The position numbers and the translations under genes are program-made. The notes beneath the pieces were generated by a model that was not told where the DNA came from, ran no database searches, and saw only the letters and a list, made by a program, of their open reading frames with translations. 52,233 nucleotides of DNA from Opitutaceae bacterium (lineage in GTDB: Bacteria > Verrucomicrobiota > Verrucomicrobiia > Opitutales > Opitutaceae). Below, piece after piece: positions 43,163 to 51,411 of the stretch (position 1 is the stretch's first letter; each line of letters starts with the position of its first letter). The stretch spans positions 1 to 52,233 of the forward strand of contig JAGNQV010000002.1 of assembly GCA_017988885.1 (NCBI GenBank), given 5' to 3'.

Positions 43163-44853
43163 AGAGCCCGGCGGAGTCATTGGAATTTATTTGGGTCAAT
43201 GATGATATTGACCGGCAGCATACCGTGGACGGCAGCGATACGGAGCAGGACGATTTGGCCGCGGGTAGTTCGCATGAGGATTGGCGCGACAATTATATAT
43301 TATGGGAACGCGATCTGGAGGATTTTGCCCGACTCCATATCTACACCGCTGGGCTCAACGAGGCATTCAAGAATGGCGACCTCCATCTGGGCCTGAAATG
43401 GGCCGACGTGTCGGCAGGTGCGCCTTCAATCCAATTATATCCCGCCTATGAAACCGACGGCGGCTCGGGATATCTCACCGACTCCACCATTGCCCATCAG
43501 CAGGCGATTTATAGATACGCGGTTCGGGATGCCCATTACTCGCAGGACGAAGTGGCGCGGGAGGAATCGGATCATACGCGGATCGAGGGCACCGACGTTT
43601 TCGTCTTGCCCGCCTCACTCTTCAGCGGCCTGTCCGAAACCGCGCCCCAAACTCATCTGCTGTTTGAGGGCTGCGCGCCGGGCAAGGGCCAATTGAAAAT
43701 CGTGATCCTCAAAAAGGAGGGCACAAATTACACCGAGATCGGCGAGGAGCCGGGTGTGTGGATGGATCTACAGCCACCTCACAAGTTTATCCAGCGATGG
43801 ACGTGCGGCGATGGGAGCCTGGCCCCCGTTGTTGGTTACACTTTGGACACAACTAAATCCGGAACCTTTGGTGCCCCGATCGACGATTCGGAACGTGACT
43901 TGGTGCTCTACGTGCATGGCTATAACATGCAGGACGATGAGGAGAAGCAACGCTGGATCGAGACCGCCTTCAAACGATTGTATTGGCTGGGCTACAAGGG
44001 CCGGGTGGCTGGCTTTACTTGGCCATGCGTGCTGAACGACGGAAGTCAATTTGATGCGAGCGAGGAAATCGCGTGGAAGGCGGGAACCGAACTATACAGC
44101 TTGCTGGCCACACTCAAGGGGCAAGGTTACCGGGTGCATGTGCTGGCACATAGCATGGGCAATGTAGTGATGGGCGAGGCGCTGCGGTTGGCGGGTCCGA
44201 ACTCGGAACTGGTCTTGACGTATGTGGCATCACAGGCAGCGATTGCGGCGCACTGTTACGACGCGAGCCTGCCGGACCGGAGCGGGGCAACCGCATTCAC
44301 CCCAACTACTCCAAACGTCTACGCACGCTACTGGACCTACATAGAGGACGCTAACTTGCCGGAAACATGGGGCAGTCTCAGTCCCGGTTATCTTGCTCCA
44401 GCGTATGTCCAAGGTGCGGCGGGCAAATTCGTGAATTTTTATAACCCACTCGACTGGGCATTGCGCGGCAACGGAATCAATCCCTATGCAGACGATGGAA
44501 CCCAGCTTGGCTGGCTCACGAACCAGAGGCTCAAGCCGGACGTCGGCTATGACTATGCTTCTTATATTGGATTTAGGGAGAGCCCATTGCTCCATTTCGA
44601 TCCGAAACAATATGCGTTTCCGGACGACCGTTTTGTGATTTTTTCCTATTGCGCACAGGCAAGGTCGTTGGCTTTGGGCATGACCAGCACGGGCGGAGTC
44701 TTCTCTGGCTCAGAGGTAAATTTGAATGATGCTCCCTACGACTTCCTTAACCAACATATCTACCACAGTGGCCAGTTCAGATCTTTTTACGCGGCGCGTG
44801 TCGGCTACTGGACGCGATTGTTAATTGAGATGGGATTGAAGGCACCAGAATGA
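43163..44853 (+). pseudogene. Second alpha/beta hydrolase, 5'-truncated copy
   Basis: Similarity to the 910-residue hydrolase begins here (PAESLEFIWVNDD against AEAPFRFWVNDDD) and runs to the stop, about 560 residues. The signal peptide and HAF-like repeats are missing, replaced by recombinase DNA. The frame opens at about 43093 with a TTG and no ATG lies near. The triad residues are kept: Ser in LAHSMGNVV (codon at 44152), Asp in FYNPLDWAL, and His in YHSGQF (codon at 44764). Similarity is far from identity, so this is an old duplicate. It may be silent, or act as a C-terminal reservoir for the full-length gene. The stop overlaps the next gene by ATGA. Confidence 0.7.
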
Positions 44854-45929
44854 GCAGAATACGGCACAAACTTTTATTCCTAGCGGTGGCCGTGATTGCG
44901 TCCGCTGTTTGGTGGCTTTGGGCGCACAGACCGCAATCAGCTACGAGAAGTCCTGAATTAATTCAGCAAGCCAAGTCAGCTGCTCCGGTCGTATCAACGA
45001 CGTCGACCGGTGTGGTGGTCACACCTGATGACGTGGCACAAACCCCGTGGACCGGAACCGATGAGCAGAAGCGCGCCCGTATCGCCGAAGTCCGTGATAT
45101 TGTTCGCGGCGCTAATCAACCAATAATGTTTTATGGTCAGGTGGTCGATCAGGACGGAAGGCCTTTACCGAATGTGAACGTCCGGTTAAACATCACTCAA
45201 ACCCAAGAACCACTGCCAGGAGTAGCCCGCGATTTGCTGAAATATATAGATCTCATAACCGATGCGAACGGACTGTTCAGTATTGGAGAGATTAGGGGAT
45301 CGCTGCTCGTCATGGAATCTCTTAACAAGGATGGATATGAGGCGCCATATTTGGGTAACAGGGCATATTGGTATGCGCCGCCGGTCGCGACGATGCAGTA
45401 TACGCCGAAGGAGACCAAGCCAGAGGTCTTTCGCATGTGGAAGCTGCAGGGCGCGGGAAAACTCATCACGGCGGATAAGTTTTATGGAGTGGTTCCCGAT
45501 GGTCGCACGTATGCCATCGACGTAATCAATGAACGCAAAACAGAACACGGGAATGTGGGTGACTTTAAGGTAGCGATCAAGCGCCCGGCCCAGATTGCAC
45601 AGGGTGAAAAATACGACTGGAGTTGCGCGATAGACGGTATCGCTGGCGGGGTAATCGAGACCGATGACGTGTTTATGTATCATGCACCGGAAATCGGCTA
45701 TCAGTCGCATTACGAAATCGGCATGTCTGCGAACGATCCGCATTGGTCCGACCGAACCACGCGTCAGCTCTATCTCAAATCGCGTGAAGGGAAAGTATAT
45801 GCGCGGATGGAGGTGGAAGTCCTTACGAAATATCAGGACAAAGCGGTCTTCAGCGTGAAATACTATGCCAACCCGAACGGCAGCCGGAACTTGGAATACG
45901 ATCCGTTGCAAAACGTGGCCAAGCCCTGA
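44850..45929 (+). CDS. Membrane-anchored partner protein with carboxypeptidase-regulatory-like domain (paralogue 2)
   Basis: 359 residues, same plan as paralogue 1: transmembrane anchor (LLFLAVAVIASAVWWLWA), polar Ser/Thr linker, regulatory-like domain (FYGQVVDQDGRPLPNVNVRL; NGLFSIGEIRGSLLVMESLN), then YDWSCAIDGIAGGVIETDDV and the shared ending NPNGSRNLEYDPLQN. Coupled by ATGA to the truncated hydrolase, which repeats the hydrolase-partner arrangement seen at 37994/40723. Base composition is noticeably lower in GC than the core genes. Confidence 0.75.
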   Translation: MSRIRHKLLFLAVAVIASAVWWLWAHRPQSATRSPELIQQAKSAAPVVSTTSTGVVVTPDDVAQTPWTGTDEQKRARIAEVRDIVRGANQPIMFYGQVVDQDGRPLPNVNVRLNITQTQEPLPGVARDLLKYIDLITDANGLFSIGEIRGSLLVMESLNKDGYEAPYLGNRAYWYAPPVATMQYTPKETKPEVFRMWKLQGAGKLITADKFYGVVPDGRTYAIDVINERKTEHGNVGDFKVAIKRPAQIAQGEKYDWSCAIDGIAGGVIETDDVFMYHAPEIGYQSHYEIGMSANDPHWSDRTTRQLYLKSREGKVYARMEVEVLTKYQDKAVFSVKYYANPNGSRNLEYDPLQNVAKP

Positions 45930-45977
45930 TGCCCGCGGGGCGCGAGGCGAAAAACACCGGCTATATGGGCAGCCAAA

Positions 45978-47126
45978 ATGAAGAAGCGTATCATCCTCAT
46001 CGTTGTTGCATTGGTCGTCGTGGCACTGTTGTGGCTCCTCTTGTCACGAAACGAATCTTCGCTTCCGATTACGCCACCGGCCCCGACGACATTCACAGAA
46101 AACATGCCTCCTGCCCAGGCCACACCGTCGCCGGCGGTGACCGACGAAGACATGCAAGCCTCGCCGCTCAAGGGCCCGGTCGATGCCATAAAGGAACGCA
46201 TCACGGATAGCCCCTCGCCGACCAGCGAGAGTGCGGCGAAGCCCGATCTCAAGGCGCAGTTGCACAAAATAATGAGCAGCGCCAATCAACCGATCAGTTT
46301 TTTTGGCAAGGTCATCGATCAGGATGACAATCCAATTTCTGGTGTGAAGGTGACGTTTCAAATCCGCTACATGAAGGAAGTCCGTCCCGTGGGCATCGGC
46401 GATACGTTCGACTATCCATTAGTTACAACTGGTGCTGATGGACGCTTCGCCCTTACCGACGCCAAGGGTTCTGTGCTTGCGGTGAAATCCTTGGAAAAGG
46501 AAGGCTACGAAGCATCGGAGCAGGCAACCCGCGGCACATATTGGTATTGGCGCGACCAAGACCCCTACCGTTCTGATCCAGACAATCCGAAGATTTTTCA
46601 CATGTGGAAAAAGACCGGGGCGGAGAAGCTTGTTCGCAACGGTATCGGGCACGCCATCCGATACGATGGCACGCCAACGAGCTTCAATCTGCTGGCTGGT
46701 CGGATGACGAGCAATGGAGATCTGCGGGTAACGCTGGTGCGCAATCCTGAGCAAATACAGTGGGGACAAAAAAATTACGAGTGGACGGTCGCCATCGAAG
46801 TGCCGGATGGGGGACTAATCGCGTCCACCGCCGAGCAAATGTATCTTGCGCCTGTGGAGGGCTACCAAAACAAGATTACGCTCCACATGTCAGCGGATGA
46901 TCCACAATGGACCGCTACGAAGGAAGTGACCATATACCTGAAATTGCGTGGTGGAAAATATTATGGGCGGGCCAAGCTCGAATTTATGGTCGGCTCGGAT
47001 CGACCAACTACGCCCTTTAGCATCACATCCTTCGTGAATCCTTCCGGTTCGCGTAACTTGGAATACGACTCCAAGCAGGACATAATAAAAGTTAAGGACG
47101 CACTGCCGAGAACGATTACGCCCTGA
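45978..47126 (+). CDS. Membrane-anchored partner protein with carboxypeptidase-regulatory-like domain (paralogue 3)
   Basis: 382 residues, closest in plan to paralogue 2: anchor (IILIVVALVVVALLWLLLS), long Pro/Thr/Ser linker, regulatory-like domain (FFGKVIDQDDNPISGVKVTF; GRFALTDAKGSVLAVKSLEK), YEWTVAIEVPDGGLIAS, and the ending NPSGSRNLEYDSKQD, which runs on for 14 further residues. It lies 48 bases after paralogue 2 and has no hydrolase gene of its own, so it may be an orphan partner. It is the last gene of the island before the convergent WD40 gene. Confidence 0.75.
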   Translation: MKKRIILIVVALVVVALLWLLLSRNESSLPITPPAPTTFTENMPPAQATPSPAVTDEDMQASPLKGPVDAIKERITDSPSPTSESAAKPDLKAQLHKIMSSANQPISFFGKVIDQDDNPISGVKVTFQIRYMKEVRPVGIGDTFDYPLVTTGADGRFALTDAKGSVLAVKSLEKEGYEASEQATRGTYWYWRDQDPYRSDPDNPKIFHMWKKTGAEKLVRNGIGHAIRYDGTPTSFNLLAGRMTSNGDLRVTLVRNPEQIQWGQKNYEWTVAIEVPDGGLIASTAEQMYLAPVEGYQNKITLHMSADDPQWTATKEVTIYLKLRGGKYYGRAKLEFMVGSDRPTTPFSITSFVNPSGSRNLEYDSKQDIIKVKDALPRTITP

Positions 47127-47210
47127 CGCGGACCAGTGCATAAATGACCCACAGGCGATAGGACATGCAGGGTCAGAATAATAAGAAGGATGCATGCCAT
47201 CTTGCTGGCT

Positions 47211-48275
47211 TCACGTTTCGCTTTTGAGCACGTAAACAACGCCTTTTTCGGAGCCGATGGCGAGGAGGCGGTCGTCGGGCGACCAAGCGAGTTTCGTCGC
47301 GGCGACGGGCATTTTCACCGTGGCGCGGAGCGGTTGCTTGCGCTCGGGACTCCAGAGTTGCACGACGCCATCCTGCGCGGCGGTGGCGAGCAGGCCGTGG
47401 GTGTGTTGAAAAGCCACGGCGCACACGGGCGCATCGTGCGGGAGCATGGCGGGTTCGCGACCCTCGGGGCCGGCGCCGGTGCAGTCCCAGATGCAAGCCT
47501 CGCGGCCGCCGCTGGTCGCCAGCCAGCGTGAGGTGTGGTCAAAGGAGAGGTGCTTCACCTTGCCTTCGTAGCCGCTCATCTGGAGTTCGATGTCGGTCTC
47601 GGGCATCCACAGGTGCACGGACGGATCCTGGTTGCCCGAAACCAGCCATTTGTTGTCGGGCGACCAGACGAGGGACTGAATACCGTTGTTGTAGGGAAAT
47701 TCCTTTTGCACCACAAAGTCATCGGTGTCCCACAGACACACGCCGCCGAAATAGGAAACCGCGACGCAGCCGCCGGCCGGCTGGGCGGCGAGCGCGGAAA
47801 TGGACTTGGCGGCGTCCTTGAAAGCGTGCGCGACCGAACCATCGGCGCGGAGGGCGGCGAGTTTGCGTCCAGCGGCGGCGAATAAAAGCGGCGGCGGTTG
47901 CGCGACCGAAGTCGAACCGCGTGGCAGGAGCCGCCAGGCGAGATGATCGATCCAGGCGCCCCCGAGATTGGCGGAAGCGGTGTGCTGGCCGGCGGCGGCA
48001 TCCCAGAGTTTCACCAGGCCGTCCTGACCGCCGCTGGCGAGCAGGCCGCCGGCGGGTTGCCACGCAAGGCAGTTGGCGCCGTCGTCGTGGCCGGGCAGGA
48101 CGTGGCGCACGGCGCCATCCGTGGCGGCGAAGAGGGTGAGGGGGCCGGCGGCGGAAGCGGCCGCCAGCGTCGTGCCATCGGGCGCCCAGGCGAGATCGAT
48201 GACGTAATCGTCGAGCGTTGCAGCCCAGTGTTTGGTGAGATTCACGGTGAAAAATTCAGCCAACGTGGCGGGCAC
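47211..48275 (-). CDS. WD40-repeat beta-propeller protein
   Basis: 354 residues forming about seven WD40 blades, for example LAWAPDGTTLAAASAAGPLT, LAWQPAGGLLASGGQDGLVK then LWD, LVWSPDNKWLVSGNQDPSVH then LW, and LAWSPDDRLLAIGSEKGVVY at the end. There is no signal peptide, so it is probably cytoplasmic, and no enzyme domain is attached. In several bacteria such a single-propeller gene neighbours a CobW-family GTPase, and the CobW-type gene at 34719 lies just beyond the island. Start taken at ATG 48275; it is divergent from the ABC importer operon. Confidence 0.85.
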   Translation of the reverse strand: MPATLAEFFTVNLTKHWAATLDDYVIDLAWAPDGTTLAAASAAGPLTLFAATDGAVRHVLPGHDDGANCLAWQPAGGLLASGGQDGLVKLWDAAAGQHTASANLGGAWIDHLAWRLLPRGSTSVAQPPPLLFAAAGRKLAALRADGSVAHAFKDAAKSISALAAQPAGGCVAVSYFGGVCLWDTDDFVVQKEFPYNNGIQSLVWSPDNKWLVSGNQDPSVHLWMPETDIELQMSGYEGKVKHLSFDHTSRWLATSGGREACIWDCTGAGPEGREPAMLPHDAPVCAVAFQHTHGLLATAAQDGVVQLWSPERKQPLRATVKMPVAATKLAWSPDDRLLAIGSEKGVVYVLKSET

Positions 48276-48457
48276 GGCAAGGCAAGTCTGGCAGATTCAC
48301 GCCGCGTAAAAATTTTGTCGCACGAGGCTCGGCCGCCTGCATCGTCGGCGCTGCCCTTGGAATCCCTCCCCTTTTGTCCGGTCTGCATGCCGTCTTCTCC
48401 CTTTCCTTCACTCTGGTCTGTGATTGCGCCCGATTGTCTTAGGGAGGGGCATGGGTC

Positions 48458-49930
48458 ATGACGAAGATTTTCCTCGGCTGCGTGGCGGCGCTTTCCCTGT
48501 TGAGCGGGTTGCTTTATTGGACCCTGCCGGGGAAAGAGGGCAAACGGCCGATCATCTACTGGATTACGCAGGACGATGTGAACAAGCAGGCGATCGTGAC
48601 CACGTTTCACCAGTGGCTGGCCGACGAAGGGCTGCCCGATGTGGACCTGCGGATCGACAACACCAATCAGGATGAGACGAAGAAACTGGTGCAGGGCGTG
48701 TCAGGGGTGGGGGCGGACATTTTCGACCTGTATGGTCACCAAATGGATCTCTTTCAGGCGACGGGCATGTTGATCGACCTGACCGACGATGCGAAGCGAT
48801 TGGGTTTTTCACCGGAGGCGACGTATCCGGGCTTGCGCAACGACCTCGTGATGCAAGGCCGGCAATATGTTTTTCCGCGCAATGCCGGCGTGAATCTCTA
48901 CTTCGTGAATCTCGCGACCTTTGCGAAGCTCGGCGTGCCGCCACCGCCCGAGCGTTGGTCGTCGGATGAATTTGAGGCCCTGGGCCGGCGCTTTGTCGCG
49001 GCAGCCAATCCGCCGGGGGCGCGGCAGCGCGTGTATTTTACCAACGGGGTGTCGCGGGATGTGCTGCGGCGGGGGCTCGGGCTCGCCAATTTCAACGAGA
49101 CCGGCACGCGCTGCACGCTGGACGATCCGCGCAATGTCGAGGTGCTCACCCGGATCAGGAAGTGGGTGGTGGAGGATCATTTGTTCCCCTCGAAGGAGGA
49201 AGACGCGGCGATGGCGGCCGACATTACCGGGGTGGGGAGCATGTTTTCGCATTTTACGTCGGGCCGGTTCGGCATGATTTTCTGCGGTCACTGGGCGTTC
49301 ATCATGCTCCGGCCGCGGGGGCACTTTGAATACGCGGCGGTGGAACCGCCGCAGGACGGTTTTCCCAGCACGGAACTCGGTGGCGGCGGGATCGGGGTTT
49401 ACGCCGGCACGAAGCACCGCAAGGAATCCATCCAGTTCATGCAATTTCTCGGGAGCGATCAGTTCAACCGGCTGATCGTGAAAATCGCGGACTCGTTGCC
49501 GCCCGTGCCGCGCTTTGCGGAGACGGAGGAATTCCTTCATCCGGTGGGGCGCGAGAACGAATGGCCGGTCAACGCGGCTTTCGCCAAGGCGACGCGCGAG
49601 ACCGGAATTCTGGCGAGCAAGAGCCCGTTTGTGCTGCAGTCCATCGTCTTTCGCGTGGAACTGGAGACCTACGAGGGCGTGATCGCCGGCCGGTTCACCC
49701 CAGCCGAAGGTGCGCGGGTGATGGCGGAGCGGATCAACGCGGAGATTGCCGACAAGGTGCTGCACGCGCCCAAGCTGCATGCGCTTTATGAAGAGCGGCT
49801 GGAAACGCAGCGGCGCATCGAGGCGCGGCGCGCCGAAGGCCGGCCAGTGCCGGCGGCCTGGGTGACGGACGCCTTTCACACGGCCTACTATCGGGCGCAC
49901 GGCTGGTTGGAAACGGAGGCGAAGCCATGA
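48458..49930 (+). CDS. ABC transporter extracellular solute-binding protein (sugar type)
   Basis: 490 residues with an N-terminal hydrophobic export segment (IFLGCVAALSLLSGLLYW) that may stay as an anchor; no lipobox is evident. The body resembles family 1 (maltose/multiple-sugar) binding proteins: VSGVGADIFDLYGHQMDLFQ, FPRNAGVNLYFVNLATFAKL and FGMIFCGHWAFIMLRPRGHF. The last 70 residues are charged and helical. A strong ribosome-binding site GGGAGGGG at 48442-48449 sits eight bases before the ATG. It overlaps the first permease by four bases. The substrate is probably an oligosaccharide, not determinable here. Confidence 0.88.
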   Translation: MTKIFLGCVAALSLLSGLLYWTLPGKEGKRPIIYWITQDDVNKQAIVTTFHQWLADEGLPDVDLRIDNTNQDETKKLVQGVSGVGADIFDLYGHQMDLFQATGMLIDLTDDAKRLGFSPEATYPGLRNDLVMQGRQYVFPRNAGVNLYFVNLATFAKLGVPPPPERWSSDEFEALGRRFVAAANPPGARQRVYFTNGVSRDVLRRGLGLANFNETGTRCTLDDPRNVEVLTRIRKWVVEDHLFPSKEEDAAMAADITGVGSMFSHFTSGRFGMIFCGHWAFIMLRPRGHFEYAAVEPPQDGFPSTELGGGGIGVYAGTKHRKESIQFMQFLGSDQFNRLIVKIADSLPPVPRFAETEEFLHPVGRENEWPVNAAFAKATRETGILASKSPFVLQSIVFRVELETYEGVIAGRFTPAEGARVMAERINAEIADKVLHAPKLHALYEERLETQRRIEARRAEGRPVPAAWVTDAFHTAYYRAHGWLETEAKP

Positions 49931-51411
49931 GCCAACGGCGTTCCGACTGGCGGCGGTTGCTGACCGGGCTGGGTTTTTTGCTGCCGAATATCCTCGGGTT
50001 TCTGGCGTTCACCCTCGTGCCGCTGGGGCTCAGTTTTTTCATGGCGTTCACGGACTGGGATATTCTGCGCCATAATATTTTCCGGCAGGAACCGCTACGG
50101 TTTGTCGGCTTGGATAATTTTCTCTGGCTCTTTCACCACCCCGAGTTTGGCCACTATCTGGCCAACACGTTTTATCTGATGTTGGGTCTGCCGTTTGCCA
50201 TTGCCGGCAGCTTGGGGGCGGCGCTGTTGCTGACACGGATCGGCCGGCGGCCGGCGGCGCTGCGCGGGGCGCTGGTCATCGCCACGCTCCTGCTCATCGC
50301 GAGCGGCTTGGTGTTGCGGCTCGGTGGCATGTCCGAGACGGGGGTGCTTTTCATCTTCGGATTGCTGGCGGCCACGACGCTGGTCGCGGGCGTGTTCAGC
50401 GGTGGGACGCTCTATCGCACGCTTTTCTACCTGCCGAATTTCACGGCGGGCGTGGCGACCTTCGTTTTGTGGAAAAAACTCTATAATCCGCAGACGGGTC
50501 CGATCAACCTGGCCTTCGCGCCCGTGCTGGAAAACGTGGCCGCCGCCGTGCGGGCGATGCCGGTGGCCGTGGCCATCGCGGTGCCGGTGGGGTGTGGCGT
50601 AGCGGCATTGCTGTTGGGCGGCTGGCAGCTCCGGCGGCTGCGCGGGCACTGGGACGACGTGGCGGCGGGACCGGTTGCGGTCATCACGGGTTTGGTGAGC
50701 CTCGCGCTGCCACTCGGCTTTTTTCTGCATTGGATGGGCTTGGGCCGGTGGCTGGCGCTGGCGATTGCACTGCTCCTGCTGGTGGCCGTGGCGGCCATGA
50801 TTTTGCGCCGGCCGCGGCCGTGGGGCCCGCGTTGCGCGCGTGATGCCGGCCTGAGTGCGGAGATCGCACTGGTGCTCGGGCTCGTGCCTTTGTTAACCCT
50901 CTTCGCCGCGGGGGTGGCGATGGGCAGTGGGCTGCCGGCGATCGCGGCGGCGGGCATCGTGCCGCCGAACTGGCTCGGAGACTATGCGTGGGCCAAGCCC
51001 GCGCTGATTATCATGGGCCTGTGGGCGGCCATCGGCTCGAACAACATGATTCTCTACCTCGCAGGACTGAGCAACATCCCGCCCGAGCTCTACGAAGCGG
51101 CCGACATGGACGGGGCTTCGGCGATGCAGCGGTTCTGGCACATCACCTGGCCGCAGCTCGCGCCGGTCACGTTTTTCATCGGGGTGATGGGGGTCATCTA
51201 CGGGTTGCAGGGCGGATTTGAGATGGCGCGGGTCATGACGCTGGGCGGGCCGGCGGGCTCGACGACGACCCTCAGTTATTTCATCTACATCGAGGGGTTC
51301 GAGACCGGCCGGCTGGGTTATGCCTCGGCGGCGGCGTGGGTGTTGTTCGCCCTCGTGTTCATTCTTTCACTGCTGAATTTCCGTTTCGGCAACCGCAACG
51401 CCAATGACTGA
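49927..51411 (+). CDS. ABC transporter permease, MalF-like, enlarged
   Basis: First membrane component of the sugar-type importer, 494 residues against about 300 for typical members. The N-terminal helix region (LPNILGFLAFTLVPLGLSFF) and the C-terminal EAA loop (LYEAADMDGASAMQRFWHIT) are standard. Between them are roughly 200 extra residues with several more hydrophobic segments (for example ALVIATLLLIASGLVLRLGG and ALPLGFFLHWMGLGRWLALA), so its topology is unusual. Coupled by ATGA to the binding-protein gene and overlapping the next permease by eight bases. Confidence 0.88.
   Translation: MSQRRSDWRRLLTGLGFLLPNILGFLAFTLVPLGLSFFMAFTDWDILRHNIFRQEPLRFVGLDNFLWLFHHPEFGHYLANTFYLMLGLPFAIAGSLGAALLLTRIGRRPAALRGALVIATLLLIASGLVLRLGGMSETGVLFIFGLLAATTLVAGVFSGGTLYRTLFYLPNFTAGVATFVLWKKLYNPQTGPINLAFAPVLENVAAAVRAMPVAVAIAVPVGCGVAALLLGGWQLRRLRGHWDDVAAGPVAVITGLVSLALPLGFFLHWMGLGRWLALAIALLLLVAVAAMILRRPRPWGPRCARDAGLSAEIALVLGLVPLLTLFAAGVAMGSGLPAIAAAGIVPPNWLGDYAWAKPALIIMGLWAAIGSNNMILYLAGLSNIPPELYEAADMDGASAMQRFWHITWPQLAPVTFFIGVMGVIYGLQGGFEMARVMTLGGPAGSTTTLSYFIYIEGFETGRLGYASAAAWVLFALVFILSLLNFRFGNRNAND

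Larger units (their letters stand above)
35871..47210. other. Accessory island with XRE switch, hydrolase operon and recombinase
   Basis: The region between the CobW-type gene and the WD40 gene contains no recognisable housekeeping gene. It holds an XRE regulator with two operators, a four-gene translationally coupled operon of secreted proteins, a recombinase with a second recombinase relic, a truncated hydrolase copy and two further anchored paralogues. Base composition is lower in GC than neighbours in the hydrolase C-terminal modules and partner genes, and higher in the recombinase genes, indicating a mosaic origin. The outer boundaries are set by the flanking conserved genes, and no flanking direct repeat was found. 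Confidence 0.55.

Noticed and set aside
47145..47175. TGACCC/GGGTCA hairpin after the last island gene as a terminator
   Set aside because: A six-base stem with a 19-base loop and no T-tract is too weak to call.
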